Below, piece by piece: positions 1 through 8,660 of a stretch of 48,747 bases of DNA. The notes under the pieces were generated by a model. That model ran no database searches, was not told the DNA's origin, and was given only the letters and a program-made list of their open reading frames with translations. The DNA lies in the NCBI GenBank assembly GCA_043804925.1, contig JAZDIP010000027.1:1-48747 (forward strand), in the 5' to 3' direction. A program made the position numbers and the translations under genes. The number at the start of each line of letters is the position of its first letter. The first letter of the stretch is position 1. The stretch is from ChocPot-Mid sp043804925 (GTDB taxonomy: Bacteria; Bacteroidota; Ignavibacteria; Kapaibacteriales; UBA2268).

Positions 1-286
1 AGCCGGTCTATGAGTTGTATGTGCGAAAATATTGTCTGAACGGGGATTTATTTGATTTATGTGATTGACATGATTAATACGGAAATCAAATTAATCAATT
101 TAATCACCAAAATCACAGTTCCGACAAAAAAATAGACAAGCTGGTTTATGAGTTTTACGGCTTGACAATATCTCTGTGGCTCTCTGTGCCTGCTCAGTGT
201 CTCTCTGTGTAACTGCCTTACGTTTCACGTTTCGCGTTCTTACGTTCTCACTTTTTACGAAAATAAGTGAAAAAATATTTTATTCT
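1..286. repeat. Intergenic region with degenerate short repeats
   Basis: No gene is visible here. The stretch at about 50-118 is built from near-repeats of AATCA/TTAATC words. At about 171-215 there are repeated CTCTCTGTG words, and at about 219-260 repeated TTACGTTTC/CGTTCTTACG words. The last block lies just downstream of the ruvC stop codon. The same style of word-repeat DNA recurs in most long intergenic regions of this window. Confidence 0.6.
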
Positions 287-841
287 TTATCGTTTGACTA
301 GTCTTTCGGGATTGTTCTTTACAAAATCAGCCCAGGATTTTGCCTTGCTTTTGCTTGTAGTACGTTTAAGGGCATGGCAAACGGCAACAGCCAATGCATC
401 CGTTACGTCAAATAATCCTGTTGCTTCTTTGATGCCCAGAAGTGTTTTTATCATAAACTGAACCTGTTCCTTTCCGGCGGCACCCCTGCCTGTAACAGAC
501 TTTTTTACTTCCTTGGGCGAATATTCGAAAATTGGGATATTCTTATTTACGGAAGCGAGAACTGCTACTGCACGGGCATGAGAAAGTTTCATCAATGATT
601 GGGCATTTTTTGCGTAGAACATGGTTTCGAATGCGGACTCGTCCGGATTGGTTCTCATGATAACTTCCGTCAATCTCTCGTAGATTTCTTTTAACCTCAA
701 ATTCAAATCGTCAAATTTCAGTTTGGCTTTAACTACTCCAAACTCTACGACTGTCAACTTGTTTGCTTCTTTTGTAATTACCCCGTATCCGCAAAACACC
801 GAACCGGGGTCAACGCCTAATATTGTTATTTTATCTGTCAT
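287..841 (-). CDS. ruvC: Crossover junction endodeoxyribonuclease RuvC
   Basis: RuvC is the Holliday-junction resolvase. It makes paired nicks in four-way junctions during recombination repair, acting with the RuvAB branch-migration motor. The 184-residue protein has the family length. It opens with the GVDPGS motif carrying the catalytic Asp at residue 11. A second acidic residue lies in AFETMF (Glu72), and a third acidic pair in DVTDAL (Asp145 and Asp148). The TGRGAAGKEQV stretch near residue 117 is also typical. Start ATG is at 841. No ruvA is seen next to it; ruvB lies about 28 kb away at 28444. The downstream side carries short repeats rather than another gene. Confidence 0.96.
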   Translation of the reverse strand: MTDKITILGVDPGSVFCGYGVITKEANKLTVVEFGVVKAKLKFDDLNLRLKEIYERLTEVIMRTNPDESAFETMFYAKNAQSLMKLSHARAVAVLASVNKNIPIFEYSPKEVKKSVTGRGAAGKEQVQFMIKTLLGIKEATGLFDVTDALAVAVCHALKRTTSKSKAKSWADFVKNNPERLVKR

Positions 842-920
842 TTACTCTAATGATTATTTTAATTGCCATTATCAAATTAATTTCACTGCATTTTGATTAT
901 AAGAAATTATACAAAATCTC

Positions 921-1049
921 AGCTGTCAACTGACAACTGTACACCGACGACTGTCAACTATCGACTGACGACTGTTGACTATCGACTGACAACAGTTGAC
1001 TGTTGACTGACGACTGTTGACTGACAACTGACGACTGTTGACTGACGAC
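921..1049. repeat. Tandem/interspersed array of CTGACGACTGTTGA-type words
   Basis: About 130 bases are built almost wholly from the words GACTGACGACTGTTGACT, CAACTGACAACTG and TATCGACTG. The words are repeated with small changes, and both a unit and its near-complement occur, so hairpins are possible. The array ends exactly where the TAA stop codon of the minus-strand gene at 1050-2702 begins. It is not coding. Confidence 0.85.
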
Positions 1050-2702
1050 TTACTTATTCACATTATCGCAATTAATCAGTTGTGAATCAATAAATTCAAT
1101 TTCCATTTTTTCCCATGAGTTTCCGATTTTCTTCTGGTAAAAATAAATATTGTTAATGCTGCATGTCCCATCAAGATTTTTTGTCGCAACTGCAGCATGC
1201 ATAAAACGATTTAGAATAATATCATAATCATTTCTTTCGTACTGCCAGTCAGGATGCCCTATCACTATTCTCAAGACCTTTTCTTTCCAGTTTGCTCTCT
1301 TAATTGCTTCGAGAATTTCCTTCTCTAACTTTTTGTCTGTCATCATGGGTTCAATCATACGCACACGGTTTACCGAGCTTTGCTCCACATCTTTCAGTTT
1401 TTGTGTGTATAGCTCCATTCCCGTTGAACCGTCGAGTGTGAATTCTCCTTTGGCAAAAACACCGCTTTCTTCACATGTAACTTCGATAGTATGTTTTCTT
1501 GGAGACATTTCAGTAAAAGCTTTTGTAAAAACCACGCTTTCTTCGGTTTCGCAAAACTTGGGATTGGGTGCAATTTCGAGCAGGTAATAAGAATTCAGTT
1601 GCAGGTCTTTTGATAATTTTAATTTGTGTTTTACCTTTTCGTTTCCATCAACAATAATTTTTACGTCAAACCACATAGTAGCACGTGTTTTGTCAAAAAG
1701 AGTACCGTCGAGATAAACCATCCCATAAATATCTTCTCCACCTTTGAATTCATTTTTGAATGGACTGTTTGCTTCCTGCTTAATGACTATCGGCATGTTG
1801 GAAAACATTATTTTTCCTGCATATTGCTTGTGAACAGGACTTGTAAAGATTGTTCCCTCAAATTCAGTCATAAGTTTATCATAAGCATCTTTAGCTACTC
1901 CGTAAAGCTCTTTTACTTTGGGATGGTCGGGAAAAGCCAAAAGAATTCCTTCTGATATTAAAACTCCACATTCTGCCTGGTCTTTGGCACGGGACATTTT
2001 CTCTTTTCCTTCAGCTTTCGATGCGTAGGACATTTCGATTGCATTGTCAATTTCCTTGACAAAATAATTGTCAATAGCATTTTTAAAGTTGTTGTGAAAT
2101 TCATTTGCAATGTAGTTATATTGAAAATAATACTTACTTCCTTTGACTTTAATATCAGGAAACTTTGTAGCAAATTCGTCAACTTTTTTCTGGTTGTTGA
2201 TGTAATCCAAATCCTTACAATCCTTGTTGAAACCTTGAGCGATGTTCAAGTTTCCGTAAAGTCCCGGAGAACTCGAAAAATGTCCTTGAAATCCCCTGAA
2301 AAGGTCAAATACTTTTCCAAGAAATTTTCCTTCATTATCTTTTGCATCTTTGTCAGCAACGAACTTCTCATACTTTTCCCCGATTTCGGCAATTTCTTTT
2401 TCCTCTTTTTCTGTGCTAATATGCGGACATTTGTTTTTGACTGCTTTAACAGCACTTTTTGCATTTTCAACAGATGATGGAATCAGCGGACCATTTCTGT
2501 CTAAATCCGCCGCATTTTCTCTTAAAACCTTCATTCTTTGTTCAAGGTTTTTACTAGCGTCGCAACCTTTATCCTCAGTACTTTCTAAAGCACCTTTAAG
2601 CTTTTTACCAAATCCACCAAATTGGGAATATGAATTTATAGGGCTAAAGACAAAAAAAATAATAACTAAGAAACTTAACGTGAGTAACACTGACTTTTTC
2701 AT
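1050..2702 (-). CDS. Secreted protein of unknown function (550 aa)
   Basis: I do not recognise the family. The protein opens with a clear signal peptide: basic start MKKS, a hydrophobic run to about residue 20, then INSYSQ as a likely cleavage region. The mature part begins with a Gly/Phe stretch and is rich in Lys, Asp and Glu. It is probably helical to about residue 300. Residues 300-430 look more beta-like (VYLDGTLFDKTRATMWFDVKI). It has scattered cysteines and no recognised sorting domain. The start ATG at 2702 has a good AGGAGG about 5 bases upstream, unusual in this window. Its stop codon abuts a short tandem array. Confidence 0.8.
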   Translation of the reverse strand: MKKSVLLTLSFLVIIFFVFSPINSYSQFGGFGKKLKGALESTEDKGCDASKNLEQRMKVLRENAADLDRNGPLIPSSVENAKSAVKAVKNKCPHISTEKEEKEIAEIGEKYEKFVADKDAKDNEGKFLGKVFDLFRGFQGHFSSSPGLYGNLNIAQGFNKDCKDLDYINNQKKVDEFATKFPDIKVKGSKYYFQYNYIANEFHNNFKNAIDNYFVKEIDNAIEMSYASKAEGKEKMSRAKDQAECGVLISEGILLAFPDHPKVKELYGVAKDAYDKLMTEFEGTIFTSPVHKQYAGKIMFSNMPIVIKQEANSPFKNEFKGGEDIYGMVYLDGTLFDKTRATMWFDVKIIVDGNEKVKHKLKLSKDLQLNSYYLLEIAPNPKFCETEESVVFTKAFTEMSPRKHTIEVTCEESGVFAKGEFTLDGSTGMELYTQKLKDVEQSSVNRVRMIEPMMTDKKLEKEILEAIKRANWKEKVLRIVIGHPDWQYERNDYDIILNRFMHAAVATKNLDGTCSINNIYFYQKKIGNSWEKMEIEFIDSQLINCDNVNK

Positions 2703-3092
2703 AATGCCTCCTGTAAAAAAAAAATTATTTTATAATATTCTCGATTTTGAAAAAATTTTACAGGACTTCGCTCTCACCAAATATTTCATCCGTATTTAAT
2801 ATATTGTTAACTCGTAATTGAGCATGTCCTGCTATCAAAAAATTCAGAAAATTTATATTATTATCTTTAAATTCTTTTCAGGAATAAAAATTCAAACTTT
2901 TATCTTGAACAATTAAAATTACAAAAAAATTATATAAATGCCCAAATATTTTTCCATTTTTTTGTCAATAATCAAAAAATCATTAGCTCATTAATAAAAC
3001 TCAATATCTGAAGAGAAGTCATAAATCTATATAAATTATTTATTTATGTGTATTTTTCAAGAATTTCAAAAAAATTTGTGGGAGAAAAAATC
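2703..3092. other. AT-rich intergenic region, no gene seen
   Basis: About 390 bases lie between the starts and ends of two minus-strand genes. I see no credible ORF or RNA gene. Near its left side are the AGGAGG and leader of the 550-aa gene. At 3069-3086 there is a copy of AAAAATTTGTGGGAGAAA, an 18-base word also found in the mraZ promoter region at about 4404-4421. Confidence 0.6.
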
Positions 3093-4172
3093 CTAATTAT
3101 ATATTTTTCTGTGAAAATACTTCTCATCATCAATTACCAATGGATTCTCTTTGAACCAATTTATAAATTCTTGAAATTTATCACTGTGTTCTTTATAATA
3201 AATATTAAATTCATCAGTTGCACCTTTCATGAATAGCCAATAATTATAATAATCAAAAAAACCTTTTTCAATGAGCATTTCATGCCAAGAAAAAATAATA
3301 TTGGGATAATTGACATTATGTTTTAACAATTTGTAGTTAGAGACAAATTTTTTTCTAATACTATTTAGTGAAGATAAAGATATATCTTGAACTCCAATAA
3401 TAGACAGACACATTGTAGGTTCATATACCATCAATCCATAAGGAAGATTGTTTTTCAGTTCAGATATTTTATCAGTATTAATAATTGTATTTTGAGCAAA
3501 ACTAACATTATAAGAAGTATCTGAAGATATCACAATGCATTGCTTATATGTATCGAACAATAATTTACTTATCTTTTCAGTTCGCTTACTGCCCCTCTCA
3601 AGATTCATAAAAATCTCTCCGTACAGTACACCCCATACCTCATCTTCAGTTGCACAATAAAATAAAGCAGCCCAATAATAATTTGAGGAAAAAGATGGTT
3701 CGACTTCAATTCCCTTTTCATAAAATTCAATTGCTTTCATCCAATTACCTTGATGTATATTCCCTAATTCAAGATACAATTTCCCTGATTTTGGGAATCT
3801 CTCCAATCCTTTTTTATAAATCTCAACGGCTTTAATTGAATCCCCATTCAAGTCAATTGCGTTACCTAACATTTGATAACATTGATCATTTATCATGTCA
3901 TATTTAATAGTTTTCTCAAAACTTAAAATAGCATTTGGATAATCTTTTTTTATGTAATATGCATATCCTAACTCATAAGGATACATATAATTCGAAGAAT
4001 CCAATAGTATTGATTCTTTTAATAGTATAATTGATTCATCTATTTTGCCTTCATCCATTAATTTTATAGCTTCTAAAGCTTTATCGGTTGCTCTCTGTTT
4101 ATTGTCATTGTCGTATGTTTGAGAGAAAAGAAAATTTACATGTACTACGAATATTAAAAAAATATACTTCAT
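3093..4172 (-). CDS. Secreted TPR-repeat protein
   Basis: The 359-residue protein starts with a signal peptide (hydrophobic residues 3-17, then FSQ). It then carries about four tetratricopeptide-like helix pairs between residues 28 and 190. Typical TPR patterns are seen in AIKLMDEGKIDESIILLKESI, YELGYAYYIKKDYPNAILSF, YQMLGNAIDLNGDSIKAVEIY and LYLELGNI. TPRs bind other proteins; the partner here is unknown. The C-terminal 170 residues have no recognised domain. It lies alone, with AT-rich DNA on both sides, and is flanked by two copies of an 18-base word that includes an MraZ-type TGGGA element. Confidence 0.78.
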   Translation of the reverse strand: MKYIFLIFVVHVNFLFSQTYDNDNKQRATDKALEAIKLMDEGKIDESIILLKESILLDSSNYMYPYELGYAYYIKKDYPNAILSFEKTIKYDMINDQCYQMLGNAIDLNGDSIKAVEIYKKGLERFPKSGKLYLELGNIHQGNWMKAIEFYEKGIEVEPSFSSNYYWAALFYCATEDEVWGVLYGEIFMNLERGSKRTEKISKLLFDTYKQCIVISSDTSYNVSFAQNTIINTDKISELKNNLPYGLMVYEPTMCLSIIGVQDISLSSLNSIRKKFVSNYKLLKHNVNYPNIIFSWHEMLIEKGFFDYYNYWLFMKGATDEFNIYYKEHSDKFQEFINWFKENPLVIDDEKYFHRKIYN

Positions 4173-4412
4173 CTATTCACCCTAAAATTAGAAATAATAA
4201 TAATAATAAAATTTAAAAAAATTATTCTTCTCTATTGTCTTTAATAATTTAAATTACAAAATAATAATAATAAAAAGCACTTTTTTTTCCAAAAAGTTGA
4301 ATTTAAGAGTTCATTGGGTTCATATTTTCATAAAATTAAAAAAAAAGAATATTATTATCATATTGATAATAAACTACTTACAAACTATTTTAAAAAAAAT
4401 TAGAAAAATTTG

Positions 4413-4427
4413 TGGGAGAAAGTGGGA
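4413..4427 (+). promoter_or_regulatory. Probable MraZ operator: two TGGGA boxes with 5-base spacer
   Basis: TGGGA at 4413-4417 and again at 4423-4427 are direct repeats ten bases apart, 60-75 bases before the mraZ start. MraZ of other bacteria is known to bind direct TGGGN repeats with a 5-base spacer in its own promoter. This site should therefore be the autoregulatory operator of mraZ-rsmH. Only two boxes are seen, not three or four. Confidence 0.72.
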
Positions 4428-4444
4428 GATTCAATTTATTTGCT

Positions 4445-4452
4445 TATATTTG
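4445..4452 (+). promoter_or_regulatory. Bacteroidota-type -7 promoter element of mraZ
   Basis: TATATTTG at 4445-4452 fits the TAnnTTTG consensus of the -7 element used by the Bacteroidota main sigma factor. It lies 36 bases before the mraZ ATG and 17 bases after the second TGGGA box. No clear TTG element is found at the expected distance upstream; the MraZ boxes occupy that place. Confidence 0.4.
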
Positions 4453-4488
4453 TGATGAATAAATTTGTTGTATTTGGTTTTTTAGGTT

Positions 4489-4947
4489 ATGAGCCGGTTT
4501 AAAGGAATAGAAACCTATTCGTTGGATAACAAAGGTCGGGTGAATATTCCCGCAAAAATGCGGAAGAATATTTCACCCGAAGCCAACGATACTTTTGTGT
4601 TCTCACGCGGCTTTGAAAAATGTATCTATGCTTATCCGATGGATGAATGGAATAAAAAGGTGGAAAGTCTTGAGGAACTGAATGAATACCGTGAGAAGAA
4701 CAGGTTCTTTATAAGGATGCTTTTCCAACACAGTCAGGACGTAAAAATGGATGCACAGCTAAGAGTTGCACTACCTAAAGAGCTTATGAATTTTGCCGGT
4801 ATTGACAAAAAGGTTACAATCGCAGGTGTAATGAACCACATTGAATTTTGGGACCCTCTTGAATATGATAATTACATGAACGGACATCCCGAATCCTACG
4901 AAGAAGTAGCCGAAAAGTTGATGACAGGCAATGTTCAACAGTTATAA
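4489..4947 (+). CDS. mraZ: Division/cell wall cluster regulator MraZ
   Basis: MraZ is an AbrB-like DNA-binding protein that regulates its own promoter and the division and cell wall (dcw) genes that follow. The 152-residue length is typical. The N-terminal SpoVT/AbrB-type fold is seen in YSLDNKGRVNIPAKMRK (about residues 10-26), and the second copy in KMDAQLRVALPKELMNFAGI (about 85-105). Between them comes the conserved CIYAYPMDEW segment. The start ATG follows a short AT-rich leader with two TGGGA boxes. It is followed after 39 bases by rsmH, the conserved order. Confidence 0.95.
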   Translation: MSRFKGIETYSLDNKGRVNIPAKMRKNISPEANDTFVFSRGFEKCIYAYPMDEWNKKVESLEELNEYREKNRFFIRMLFQHSQDVKMDAQLRVALPKELMNFAGIDKKVTIAGVMNHIEFWDPLEYDNYMNGHPESYEEVAEKLMTGNVQQL

Positions 4948-4986
4948 CATTGAAATAATTTTATTTAAATTTTTGTCCGGGCTTAA

Positions 4987-5982
4987 ATGAGCCGAAAGAA
5001 AAAATCAGGAACTGATGGAAGTGTGCAAAGATCTGGATATGAGTACCATTTGCCTGTGCTGCTTCAGCAGTCCTGTGATTTTTTGGTAACGAAACCGGAC
5101 GGGAAATATATTGATGGAACATTGGGTGGCGGAGGTCACTCCGGGGAGATATTGCGTAGGTTAAGCCCGCAAGGCAGTTTGTATAGTTTCGATAAGGATG
5201 AGCAGGCAATTGCTTTCTGCCGTGAGAAATTCTGGGGGGAATTGCAAAAAGCAGAAAACAGCCGGCTCAAATTAATTAACGAATGTTTTAGCAAAGCATG
5301 CAGTATAACGGGTGTTGTAGGGGAGACAGACGGAATTCTGCTGGACTTGGGATTATCTTCGCGGCAACTCGACGAGAGCCGCCGCGGATTTAGCTACCGA
5401 AAGGACTCATCGCTTGATATGAGATTTGGTCCTAACGGCAAGACAGCGGAAGAAATCCTGCATGCAGCAAAAGAGGAAGAAATAATCGCAATACTCCGTA
5501 ATTACGGAGAAGAACCTTTCGCTTACAGGATAGCACGGCGTATAATGCTGCAACGCCGTGCTCTTCCTTTTAAAACTACATTTGCCCTCAGGGCAGTTGT
5601 CGAAGAATCGGTTCCTGACAAACAACGTACAAAATCATTATCCAGAGTTTTTCAAGCTTTCCGCATTGCCGTAAATAATGAGCTTGAAATATTATATAAT
5701 ACTCTTCACAACTGCCTTCCAATTTTGTCTGATGGAGCAAGGTTCGTTGTTATTTCCTATCACTCACTCGAAGACAGAATTGTTAAATCATTTTTTAAAG
5801 AACAATCTATAAAAAAAGCACAAATCAAATCTGATTTGGATTTAACAAAAAACATGCCACTATTAAAAATTTTAACTCCGAAACCAATATTACCCGATGA
5901 CAACGAGATTGCACGCAATCCAAGGGCAAGAAGCGCCAAGATGAGAGTAGCGGAAGTGATGTTGTATAAAAATAAATTATAA
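4987..5982 (+). CDS. rsmH: 16S rRNA (cytosine1402-N4)-methyltransferase RsmH
   Basis: RsmH uses S-adenosylmethionine to methylate N4 of C1402 in the ribosomal P site. The 331-residue length is normal. The protein has YEYHLPVLLQQSCDFL at the N-terminus and the SAM-binding YIDGTLGGGGHSGEIL motif near residue 40. LLDLGLSSRQLD lies near residue 118, followed by RGFSYRKDSSLDMRF. RFVVISYHSLEDRIVKSFF lies near residue 255, and NPRARSAKMRVAE at the end. It follows mraZ closely and is probably cotranscribed. The usual next dcw genes (ftsL, ftsI, mur genes) do not follow; the next gene is convergent and unrelated. Confidence 0.96.
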   Translation: MSRKKKSGTDGSVQRSGYEYHLPVLLQQSCDFLVTKPDGKYIDGTLGGGGHSGEILRRLSPQGSLYSFDKDEQAIAFCREKFWGELQKAENSRLKLINECFSKACSITGVVGETDGILLDLGLSSRQLDESRRGFSYRKDSSLDMRFGPNGKTAEEILHAAKEEEIIAILRNYGEEPFAYRIARRIMLQRRALPFKTTFALRAVVEESVPDKQRTKSLSRVFQAFRIAVNNELEILYNTLHNCLPILSDGARFVVISYHSLEDRIVKSFFKEQSIKKAQIKSDLDLTKNMPLLKILTPKPILPDDNEIARNPRARSAKMRVAEVMLYKNKL

Positions 5983-6188
5983 CCGGTAATTATTAATTAA
6001 CTGCTTAAATATTTTCGATAAAAAAAACTTTAGAGAGAGTAAATATTTTTAGTTCTTCATTATTTAAAGTGGGTAAAATTGGAAAGATTGTATCGTCATT
6101 TCATTCCTGTTAATGACATTTTTTAAACCGCCTTAACAATTTTTAATCCAAGCATTCTTGCTTTTAAACATAAAAGCGGTTCAGACAA

Positions 6189-7532
6189 TTACCTTATTAT
6201 CACTACCTTTTCACTATGTACCTGGTTTTCCTTCTGCAAAACAACATTATATATTCCTTGGGGATAGACAGTCAAATTGAACATCTCTACGAAATCTCCC
6301 GCGAATTTGTATTCGCTTTTCAATGGCGTTTTGTTACCCAAAACATCTGTTAGGAAAATATTTACCATACCTGCAGATTCAATGCGGTAGCGGAGGTTGA
6401 TGGAGTTGGATGTTGGGTTAGGGTAACAAAAGAGTTTCTTATCAAGAATTTTGTTATCTTCTTCAACATCAGTTACAGGTTCTCTGCTAACATATATTTC
6501 ACCATTTCTTGTTCCTAAATATAGAAATCCTTTTCTGCTTAAATGCATACAAGTGATTTCACAACTGTCAGGTAAACCATCGTTAAATTCCTTAAAATTG
6601 AAATCACTTGTATTACATTTTAATATTCCAAGCGCATAGGGCATATAAAAGTCATTTTCCTTTGTGATTATAATATCAGTTGTTCTTCCACCTTGATAAC
6701 TGACGTATTGAGTCGGTATTTTTTTTAATTTTTCCCAGGAATCGCCTCCATCAGTACTTGTTTTTATCCAATATGCATCATACCATTGATCAGGCCAGTG
6801 AGTTTCTTTATCAACACTGTAAGCATATAAATATCCTTTATCATCAGCAGATATTTGTGGAACAAAACATTTAAGAATAGGCTCATTGAGCTTTGTCCAT
6901 TCATTAGTATGTATGTTAAATTTATATACCCAATTTGTATCCCATGCACTCGGTTTCCAACGGTCACCAACTATATATAAATTACCTTTTGTATCAAAAG
7001 TATAATCACTAATATCAATTTTTAATGTATCAGTATTGATTTTTTGCCAAGGAGTATTTTCGTTATCAGTTAATTTATAAATATTCTCATCTGAAGATTG
7101 ATTAATAAATACATCTCCAAAATTATTTGAACCTAAAATAAATGCAATAGTATCACTTTCATCCCATACCGGTACAATTCCTTTATTGAATTTCTCCCAT
7201 GTTTCACCATAATCTGTACTTTTTGCTATGTACCATTCTCTATTAACATCATTATTCAATAGTGAGGTATAAATATTATCATACTTATCAACTGCAATAC
7301 CATCATAGCGAATTCTATCATATTCATTTTCTATATATTCCCATTTTTTTATAGCATTAATATATATGTTTAAACCACGTTTTGGGTTAACCTTAAAAAA
7401 AATGTCTTCCTTACTATTTGTTACGATATTATAAATTTCTCCTTCCTCTTTTAATCCGGTATTCATCCAAAAATTTTGAGATTGGAGAAAACTGCATGAT
7501 AGAAGGAATAAAATAATAATTGATGTTTTCAT
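6189..7532 (-). CDS. T9SS-exported beta-propeller (BNR/sortilin-like) surface protein
   Basis: The 447-residue protein has a signal peptide (hydrophobic residues 5-18, then LQSQ). The middle is a run of beta-propeller blades with Asp-box-like motifs, such as STDYGETWEKF near residue 110 and STDGGDSWEKL near residue 265. It also has repeated DxxGxLY-type strands (TKGNLYIVGD, DDKGYLYAYS, RKGFLYLGTR). The last 80 residues form a type A T9SS C-terminal sorting domain: KLFCYPNPTSNSINLRYRI, then NIFLTDVLGN, ending GIYNVVLQ and KVVIIR. It is therefore predicted to cross the outer membrane by the Por system and be attached or released at the surface. The ligand or substrate is unknown. Confidence 0.85.
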   Translation of the reverse strand: MKTSIIILFLLSCSFLQSQNFWMNTGLKEEGEIYNIVTNSKEDIFFKVNPKRGLNIYINAIKKWEYIENEYDRIRYDGIAVDKYDNIYTSLLNNDVNREWYIAKSTDYGETWEKFNKGIVPVWDESDTIAFILGSNNFGDVFINQSSDENIYKLTDNENTPWQKINTDTLKIDISDYTFDTKGNLYIVGDRWKPSAWDTNWVYKFNIHTNEWTKLNEPILKCFVPQISADDKGYLYAYSVDKETHWPDQWYDAYWIKTSTDGGDSWEKLKKIPTQYVSYQGGRTTDIIITKENDFYMPYALGILKCNTSDFNFKEFNDGLPDSCEITCMHLSRKGFLYLGTRNGEIYVSREPVTDVEEDNKILDKKLFCYPNPTSNSINLRYRIESAGMVNIFLTDVLGNKTPLKSEYKFAGDFVEMFNLTVYPQGIYNVVLQKENQVHSEKVVIIR

Positions 7533-7585
7533 GTTGTATCCTAATTTTCAAAAGATTTATTTATTGTTATAAAAATTAAAACCAT

Positions 7586-7620
7586 TGTCTGAACCATTGA
7601 TTGTTCAACGATTCAGACAT
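7586..7620 (-). terminator. Hairpin between MBL lipoprotein and T9SS gene
   Basis: TGTCTGAA at 7586-7593 pairs with TTCAGACA at 7613-7620, and inside it GAAC pairs with GTTC. Read on the minus strand, the stem lies just behind the stop of the gene ending at 7626. It is followed by an ATGGTTTTAATTTTT run, as in an intrinsic terminator. The word GGTTCAGACA also occurs near 6179 and 22592, so it may belong to a repeat family. Confidence 0.45.
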
Positions 7621-7625
7621 TTTCC

Positions 7626-8576
7626 CTAATACACTCCCAAATCCTCGCCGCAGATTACTTTGCCTTTGTAATTCTGTTTTACTTCGTTTACCATTACTTC
7701 CGGTTTTGCCCCCCATGATAGAATGTGATACATAACGACCATTTTTGGTTTGACGGTATTGCACAAATCGGCAAGTTCGTTTGTCGAAGTGTGTGAATTT
7801 TTGTGATACTTTTGCCATTCGGGTTTTCTAGTCAGGTAGCCGATGTAAGAATATGCTTCGTGTACGAGTAAATCGCAACCCATGCTCGCCGCAATTATGC
7901 CTTCGCAAGGCATGCAATCTCCTGAAATCGTTATTACCCTGTCTGATGTTACAAACTGAAAAGCATACGCTTCTTCCCAACCTGCATGTTTCACTTTGTA
8001 AGCATAGACATTGACATTTGAATCCTGATAAACAAGACCTTCTTTGTATTCCGTTACGTTTACCTTATACCCTGTTTTGTTTGCGGGTTCAAGACCTGTT
8101 AATCTGTTATTGATGTCTTCGGAATATGCTTCGAGCAGATTTGATGTCATTTTTGCTGTACCTTTAGGTCCCCAAACCTTAAGCGGTTTTTCCCTGCCGA
8201 GCACCCAGGGGGATAGCATCAAATCGGGTAATCCTGACGTGTGGTCACTGTGCAAATGTGTGATAAATAATTTATCCAGATTTTTAACTGCAAGTTGTTT
8301 AATGCCGCTTTTAAATGCTTTTGATGCCCTTCTTACGATACCGGGACCGCAATCCACAAGATAAGTCTGATTGCCGACTATAATCGCTACAGCAGGACCG
8401 GAACGCTCAGGATCTGCATTCGGAGTGCCTGTCCCAAGTAACACAACACGTGTTTTGAGTTTTGTCATCCTGAGCTTGTCGAAGGATGAACTGTCGTCTC
8501 CTTTTCTCTCAAAATCTTCCTTAGAGCATGAGAATAATACTAATGCTATTAATAAAAGAGTATAAATTGTTTTCAT
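7626..8576 (-). CDS. Metallo-beta-lactamase-fold hydrolase lipoprotein
   Basis: This is a 316-residue lipoprotein. The signal is MKTIYTLLLIALVLFSC with a lipobox LFSC (Cys at residue 17), so the enzyme should be tethered in the periplasm. The MBL fold is shown by VVLLGTGTPNADPERSGPA near residue 44, the metal motif THLHSDHTSG near 105, GDCMPCEG near 220, and VMYHILSWG near 285. The layout resembles RNase Z/arylsulfatase-type MBL enzymes; the true substrate is unknown. Between the lipobox and the catalytic fold is the segment SFDKLRMT. It is encoded by a dispersed 27-base DNA repeat (8464-8490) that appears to be inserted in frame in the linker. Confidence 0.85.
   Translation of the reverse strand: MKTIYTLLLIALVLFSCSKEDFERKGDDSSSFDKLRMTKLKTRVVLLGTGTPNADPERSGPAVAIIVGNQTYLVDCGPGIVRRASKAFKSGIKQLAVKNLDKLFITHLHSDHTSGLPDLMLSPWVLGREKPLKVWGPKGTAKMTSNLLEAYSEDINNRLTGLEPANKTGYKVNVTEYKEGLVYQDSNVNVYAYKVKHAGWEEAYAFQFVTSDRVITISGDCMPCEGIIAASMGCDLLVHEAYSYIGYLTRKPEWQKYHKNSHTSTNELADLCNTVKPKMVVMYHILSWGAKPEVMVNEVKQNYKGKVICGEDLGVY
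8464..8490. repeat. Dispersed repeat coding for SFDKLRMT, inside a gene
   Basis: The bases CATCCTGAGCTTGTCGAAGG begin at 8466 and are followed by ATGAA. They form the core of a repeat whose ends, CATCCT and AGGATG, are inverted. From memory, this element is scattered through many bacterial and metagenomic genomes, and its translations SFDKLRMT and VILSLSKDE are familiar in hypothetical proteins. Here it lies in the flexible linker after the lipobox of the MBL lipoprotein and keeps the frame open. Confidence 0.7.
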
Positions 8577-8660
8577 AACATTTCCGTCTATATTGTTAAA
8601 AAGAAAAATTATTACTAAATGACAAAGAATTTTTTATAAATATAAGCATTAATTATATTC

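Noticed and set aside
1333..2799. Open frames on the plus strand opposite the 550-aa secreted protein
   Set aside because: They lie in the antisense of a clearly coding gene with a strong ribosome site and signal peptide, and show no motif of their own.
2703..3092. Possible small RNA gene in the AT-rich gap
   Set aside because: I found no stable hairpin series, promoter-terminator pair or known RNA motif in it.
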